In this document: positions 62,301-64,000 of the stretch, piece by piece
How the letters are laid out: each line of letters starts with the position of its first letter
Position numbering within the stretch: the first letter of the stretch is position 1
Source: Oncomelania hupensis
Taxonomy: Eukaryota; Mollusca; Gastropoda; Littorinimorpha; Pomatiopsidae
Direction of reading: 5' to 3'
DNA: 64,000 nt
NCBI GenBank assembly: GCA_036898135.1
Contig: CM072513.1
Coordinates: 87,954,340 to 88,018,339, forward strand
Position numbers and translations under genes: made by a program
The notes under the pieces: model-generated
Seen by the model: the letters and a program-made list of their open reading frames with translations, nothing else
What the model was told of the DNA's origin: nothing
The model's database searches: none

Positions 62301-64000
62301 AGCCCAAGCCTTTCTGTGATATACCAGAGAAACAGCGGCATCAGCTGAAGCACCGAGAACTGTTTTTGTCTCGACAGGTGGAGACCCTGCCTGCCACGCA
62401 CATCCGCGGCAAATGTGTAGTCACGCTACTCAATGAGACAGAGAACCTCCTATCCTACCTCAACAAAGAGGTCAGTGTGCCTGGCATGTCTGTTTATGTT
62501 TGTTACAGTGTTGGATGTGTGATATATGTTATTGTGTTGTATTATATTATGTCATATAGTCATCCTAGCCATTAAGTGCATGGGGGAGGGGGAGGGAACC
62601 TTAGAATTAGAGTTTGGATTGGCACTTATAAAATAAATAATAATTATTATTAATCATCATCATCATCATTATTATCATTATTGTTGTTATTTTAGAAGAA
62701 GAACAAATTATGTTAATAGCAGAAGTCCTGTTAAAAAGGGTGAAGCATCAGATGACAAGATTCTCGCGGCATGAGTTTTGTCTCGGAGTTACAGTCCATA
62801 TGCTCAATTGTAATGGAATTCATATTCATAGCAGTAGGGTATCTATTCCCAGAATTTGGAGTTGTCACATTGACTGAGTCAGGTTATGTGATTTACCTTG
62901 GTATATTTCCAACAGCATCCCTTCTTGAGCTTACTGGAGTTGAAGTTGAAGAAAATTTGAAATGAAGTCACTGAGTTGAATGGAAATGGGAATCTAGGTG
63001 AGTTGATTTCAACAGTATCATAAATCATGATCAAGGCTTAGAACTTTCTCACATTTATGATCAAATACTGTTGAAATCAACTCGCCCGGATTCCCATTTC
63101 CATTCAAGTCGGTGACTTCATCTCACATTTTTTCTTCTTTTAAAACTTTTAATCAACATTTTAAAACTTCAACTTCAGTAGAGTGAAGAAAGCGGTGTGA
63201 AGATGTCGAAACTTACCAAGGTATATCATAGAATCCAGAGTCAACGTAACACCTACCACTCAATATAAATATTCTTAGTCAAGTCAACTGATCTGTATTT
63301 CATCTATATTTAAAAAAAATAAGAAAATTGTTGTTCTTCAACAGTACTAGAAGGTGGGAGCAACAGCTAATTCTGTTTTGTTCTTTGCTGGACCCTTGTG
63401 TTGATATCAACACTGAACAGGCCATTGGGCACTAAACAGGCCACCTTGATGCTAGCTGAGTGTCGGAGATCTATCAATCATAGGCTGGGTGTAGTCCTGT
63501 ACGCCCTCAACAGCCTCTGTCACTCACACTGTGGTCAGCATTGCTTTTGGGCCCACTACCTATAGGTATAACCCTAGTAACAGCCCCATAACGACAAACG
63601 GTCTATTGGAAAACACAGTTATTGGTTGGACTGTGAAGTTCTCTATGCACGTAGGTTTTAGGAATATGTTTGTTTGACTTCTGTTTGCACACACATGCAT
63701 TCAGAGATTAGGTGTTTCTGACTGTGCGTTTTTTGACTGTTGCTTTCACATGGCTTCACTTTTTAAAAATCATTTCAGTATGCAACAAGATAAAATTAAA
63801 CAAGCGCACATGGTCACCGGCACTGTGGATTGACTGAAATTATTATTTCTGGTATCATGCGTTTTGCATTCATTTGTAAATGATGTGATGTATCCAATAT
63901 AACAATTCCAGGACACATTCTTCTACTCACTGGTGTACGACCCTCAACAGAAAACGTTGTTAGCAGACAAAGGGGAGATAAGGGTGGGATCAAAGTTTCA
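46303..64000 (+). CDS. MTA: MTA-type metastasis-associated protein, NuRD subunit (5' six exons)
   Basis: MTA proteins scaffold histone deacetylase HDAC1/2 in the nuclear NuRD remodelling complex. The N-terminal BAH domain is followed by ELM2, SANT and GATA-type finger domains. Exons at 46303-46330, 46833-46900, 47047-47140, 60893-60961, 61917-62470 and 63912-64000 (cut by the window) give [75 protein letters not shown] and [20 protein letters not shown], all close to vertebrate MTA1. The start is chosen because MA.NMYRVG is the conserved N-terminus. Intron phases are consistent and all introns are GT-AG. Odd: exons 4-5 insert about 140 residues more than vertebrate MTA between two halves of the BAH domain, mostly a Lys-Asp pentapeptide repeat. 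ELM2 onward lies outside. Confidence 0.95.
46833..46900 (+). CDS. MTA: MTA exon 2
   Basis: Completes Asp, then [20 protein letters not shown] and NK. Acceptor 'ttttcatttcag', donor GTAAGT at 46901. Confidence 0.94.
47047..47140 (+). CDS. MTA: MTA exon 3
   Basis: [20 protein letters not shown] through [11 protein letters not shown] plus one base. Acceptor 'gtgtttcag', donor GTAAGT at 47141. Confidence 0.95.
48738..48971 (-). pseudogene. Pogo/Tigger transposase N-terminal remnant
   Basis: From an ATG at 48971 the frame reads [20 protein letters not shown] then a helix-turn-helix of the Psq/CENP-B-N kind ([20 protein letters not shown]). This is the DNA-binding start of pogo-family transposases. 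It stops after about 78 codons; the DDE domain is absent. Confidence 0.82.
49102..49788. mobile_element. TTAA-flanked element nested in the Tigger-like element
   Basis: Inverted ends ctcttagcgtcctata / tataggacgctaagag (16 bp, exact) lie between TTAA duplications (49098-49101 and 49789-49792). Two subterminal repeats 'gcgcggtaa..gcgcgcctc' follow at about 49117 and 49152. A TTAA target fits piggyBac or Kolobok types. A 40-codon acidic frame (49355-49477, [13 protein letters not shown]) might be a transposase N-terminus remnant. Confidence 0.86.
50205..50495 (+). mobile_element. SINE (V-like family), 5'-truncated copy
   Basis: 'agatgaaagtataaaccaag', 'gtctagtctgcgcacgc', 'cttaaagatcatgatgctca' and 'ggcggaaaagcgctatatat' follow the family order; the tail is (aaat)n-like. 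Confidence 0.83.
50593..51089. mobile_element. hAT-like non-autonomous element
   Basis: Inverted ends CAGTGATGTTG / CAGTGATGTCG (read inward), with further mirrored sequence 'aggccatt', flanked by ATATAT at 50587-50592 and 51090-51095. A minus-strand frame (50642-50881) with [20 protein letters not shown] is of unknown relationship. Confidence 0.7.
51378..51552 (+). repeat. 44-bp tandem repeat (4 copies)
   Basis: Unit 'aacttgggttttcaaattct' plus 'gcaagactgtgctttgttgcc'; starts near 51381, 51426, 51470 and 51514. Confidence 0.92.
52086..52561. mobile_element. hAT-like non-autonomous element, 476 bp
   Basis: Inverted ends CAGTGTTCCC / GGGAACACTG with a 5-bp duplication gctct at 52081-52085 and 52562-52566. 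Inside is a run of mirrored 'tgcgtc' and 'gacgca' words (52110-52185). Confidence 0.8.
52567..53135. other. Intron sequence
   Basis: GT-rich runs at 52690-52830; short 'aaggtcaaggtca' near 53001, as in repeat A. Nothing else. Confidence 0.5.
53142..53550. mobile_element. hAT-like non-autonomous element, 409 bp
   Basis: Inverted ends caggggtgagattta / caggagtgagattta (read inward), 6-bp duplication agtctg at 53136-53141 and 53551-53556. Subterminal 'gcccg' words are mirrored. Confidence 0.8.
53980..54090 (+). repeat. Poly-C tract and repeat B-like tail
   Basis: About 22 C residues (53980-54001), then 'cggtcctgatttggctcgga' and 'gtccgctggacct', resembling the last part of repeat B. Confidence 0.65.
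54105..54975 (+). repeat. Dispersed repeat A, uninterrupted copy
   Basis: Full counterpart of the split copy in the last CCT4 intron. Where that copy has 27 units of the 25-bp array, this one has a single diverged unit, 'ataggtaattgtacaataga' (about 54616-54637). Rich in 'aaggtca' words. No coding frame or terminal repeats found. Confidence 0.82.
55081..55172 (-). mobile_element. Short LINE 3' end, minus strand
   Basis: Six ATCCT units, then 'aggttgtaggggcaccacag' and 'ttcgtttaaccagcgtactc', the complement of the LINE 3' end at 3315-3376. Confidence 0.85.
55683..55815 (+). repeat. Degenerate minisatellite
   Basis: 'gttagtgatggaactttgtg' and variants ('gttactgttagtgttggaac') repeat five times with uneven spacing. 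Confidence 0.8.
56130..56705 (+). repeat. Dispersed repeat B, copy 2
   Basis: Order and spacing follow 43402-44035, but without the CT and GT microsatellites. It ends 'gtaagcaatgaataattaat'. Confidence 0.8.
57080..58015. repeat. Purine-rich to pyrimidine-rich switch
   Basis: 57080-57360 is strongly G/A-rich on the + strand. 57660-57990 is strongly C/T-rich, with CCAC triplets at 57708-57730. Reading frames through it are low-complexity. Confidence 0.7.
58016..58840. other. Intron sequence, T-rich
   Basis: No recognised element; 'cattttgtgcatctggtggg' is partly duplicated at 58541-58580. Confidence 0.5.
58841..59095 (+). repeat. (CT)n microsatellite block
   Basis: CT repeats in which a unit of about 150 bp ('ttgtttccattttactctct' followed by CT runs) occurs twice, at about 58884 and 59020. 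Confidence 0.93.
59345..59393 (+). repeat. (ATT)n microsatellite
   Basis: About 16 ATT units after a G-rich run. Confidence 0.95.
60112..60752 (+). repeat. 49-bp tandem array (13 copies)
   Basis: Units start at 60121 and every 49 bp to 60709: 'catgttcagtgctgtccatg', 'gtttgacatctgtcc', 'atcatgatagataa'. Copies differ at three or four sites. It ends 140 bp before MTA exon 4. Confidence 0.96.
60893..60961 (+). CDS. MTA: MTA exon 4
   Basis: After two bases completing Ser: [22 protein letters not shown] plus one base. Acceptor 'gtgtattcag', donor GTAAGT at 60962. The acidic-basic mix corresponds to the variable loop of the BAH domain. The phase fits both neighbours, and that is the main support. 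Confidence 0.82.
60962..61916 (+). other. MTA intron 4
   Basis: Contains four to five copies of a unit of about 30 bp, 'cttcttcccaagcccatttc' plus C/T (61433-61570). Otherwise unremarkable. Confidence 0.8.
61917..62470 (+). CDS. MTA: MTA exon 5, with Lys-Asp pentapeptide repeats
   Basis: 184 codons. An Asn/Ser-rich start is followed (about 61991-62255) by some 18 units of xxGKD ([25 protein letters not shown]), alternating in DNA as 30-bp dimers. Then come conserved BAH residues [29 protein letters not shown] and [17 protein letters not shown]. The acceptor 'tctcttgtcttag' ends at 61916 and the donor is GTCAGT at 62471. The frame stays open through the repeat, and both ends belong to the MTA frame. 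Confidence 0.93.
61991..62255 (+). repeat. 15/30-bp minisatellite inside the MTA coding exon
   Basis: Unit 'aaggacagcacaggc' and its partner 'aaagatagcatcggg' alternate. All length differences are multiples of 15, so the frame is kept. Confidence 0.93.
62865..63250. repeat. Large imperfect inverted repeat
   Basis: The left arm (about 62870-63030) contains 'accttggtata', 'ggagttgaagttgaag' and 'tggaaatgggaat', then 'gagttgatttcaacagtat'. The right arm (63065-63235) has their complements in reverse order. A 40-bp loop separates the inner arms. The inner ~90 bp pair well; the outer part is looser. Confidence 0.82.
63455..63640 (+). repeat. Dispersed repeat C copy
   Basis: 'gtcggagatctatcaatcat', 'gggtgtagtcctgtacgccc', 'tcaacagcctctgtcac' and 'gtggtcagcattgcttt' match 90-225 and 14345-14440; the segment repeated in tandem at 1-160 is single here. 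Confidence 0.7.
63912..64000 (+). CDS. MTA: MTA exon 6, cut by the window edge
   Basis: [20 protein letters not shown] then GEIRVGSKF, the end of the BAH domain. The acceptor 'aacaattccag' ends at 63911. It continues beyond the window. Confidence 0.94.

Larger units (their letters stand above)
62471..63911 (+). other. MTA intron 5
   Basis: Holds an ATT/ATC-rich run (62630-62690), the inverted duplication 62865-63250 and a repeat C copy (63455-63640). Confidence 0.8.

Noticed and set aside
62771..62965. 64-codon frame at the left arm of the inverted repeat
   Set aside because: Intronic, no acceptor or donor in place, and no family match.

Overview
The window is eukaryotic nuclear DNA: split genes with GT-AG introns, a poly(A) signal, very abundant microsatellites, tRNA- and 5S-derived SINEs and many DNA transposons. 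The protein sequences and repeat style point to a lophotrochozoan, most likely a gastropod mollusc; this is an inference and no species is claimed. Only two host protein-coding genes are recognised, both on the + strand and both cut by the window edges.

1) The 3' part of CCT4 (chaperonin subunit delta, TCP-1/CCT complex) has six coding exons from 775 to 12623 and a 3' UTR with AATAAA near 13531. Its introns hold an RTE-like LINE (996-3379, 10-bp target duplication), three hAT-like elements of one family (4416-5093, 5690-6417, 6949-7861), a further inverted-repeat element (8657-9142), and a dispersed element whose internal 25-bp unit has expanded into arrays. The fifth exon shown carries two surplus bases that break the frame.

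2) About 32 kb (13.6-46 kb) has no recognised host coding exon. It holds microsatellites (GA, TA, GATA, TATAC, ATT, ATC), minisatellites, several SINE families, a 962-bp inverted-repeat transposon with two convergent reading frames (17553-18514), LINE fragments with a shared pentanucleotide tail, and a complete minus-strand Ty3/gypsy-type LTR retrotransposon (34668-41932). The LTR element has two 1557-bp LTRs with no difference seen, a 5-bp target duplication, a tRNA-Pro-type primer site and one intact 1225-codon gag-pol frame. In that frame an integrase zinc finger lies before the reverse transcriptase and the integrase catalytic core is absent.

3) From 46303 to the right edge lies the 5' part of an MTA-type gene (metastasis-associated protein, NuRD subunit; BAH domain), with six exons shown. 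A 13.7-kb intron carries a pogo/Tigger-like element with a TTAA-flanked element nested in it, three short hAT-like elements, SINEs, two dispersed repeats and a 13-copy 49-bp array. Exon 5 encodes a long Lys-Asp pentapeptide repeat inserted in the middle of the BAH domain.

The two genes are not functionally linked by anything visible here: one serves cytosolic protein folding, the other chromatin deacetylation and remodelling. The recurrent theme of the non-coding DNA is local expansion of short segments of dispersed elements into tandem arrays.
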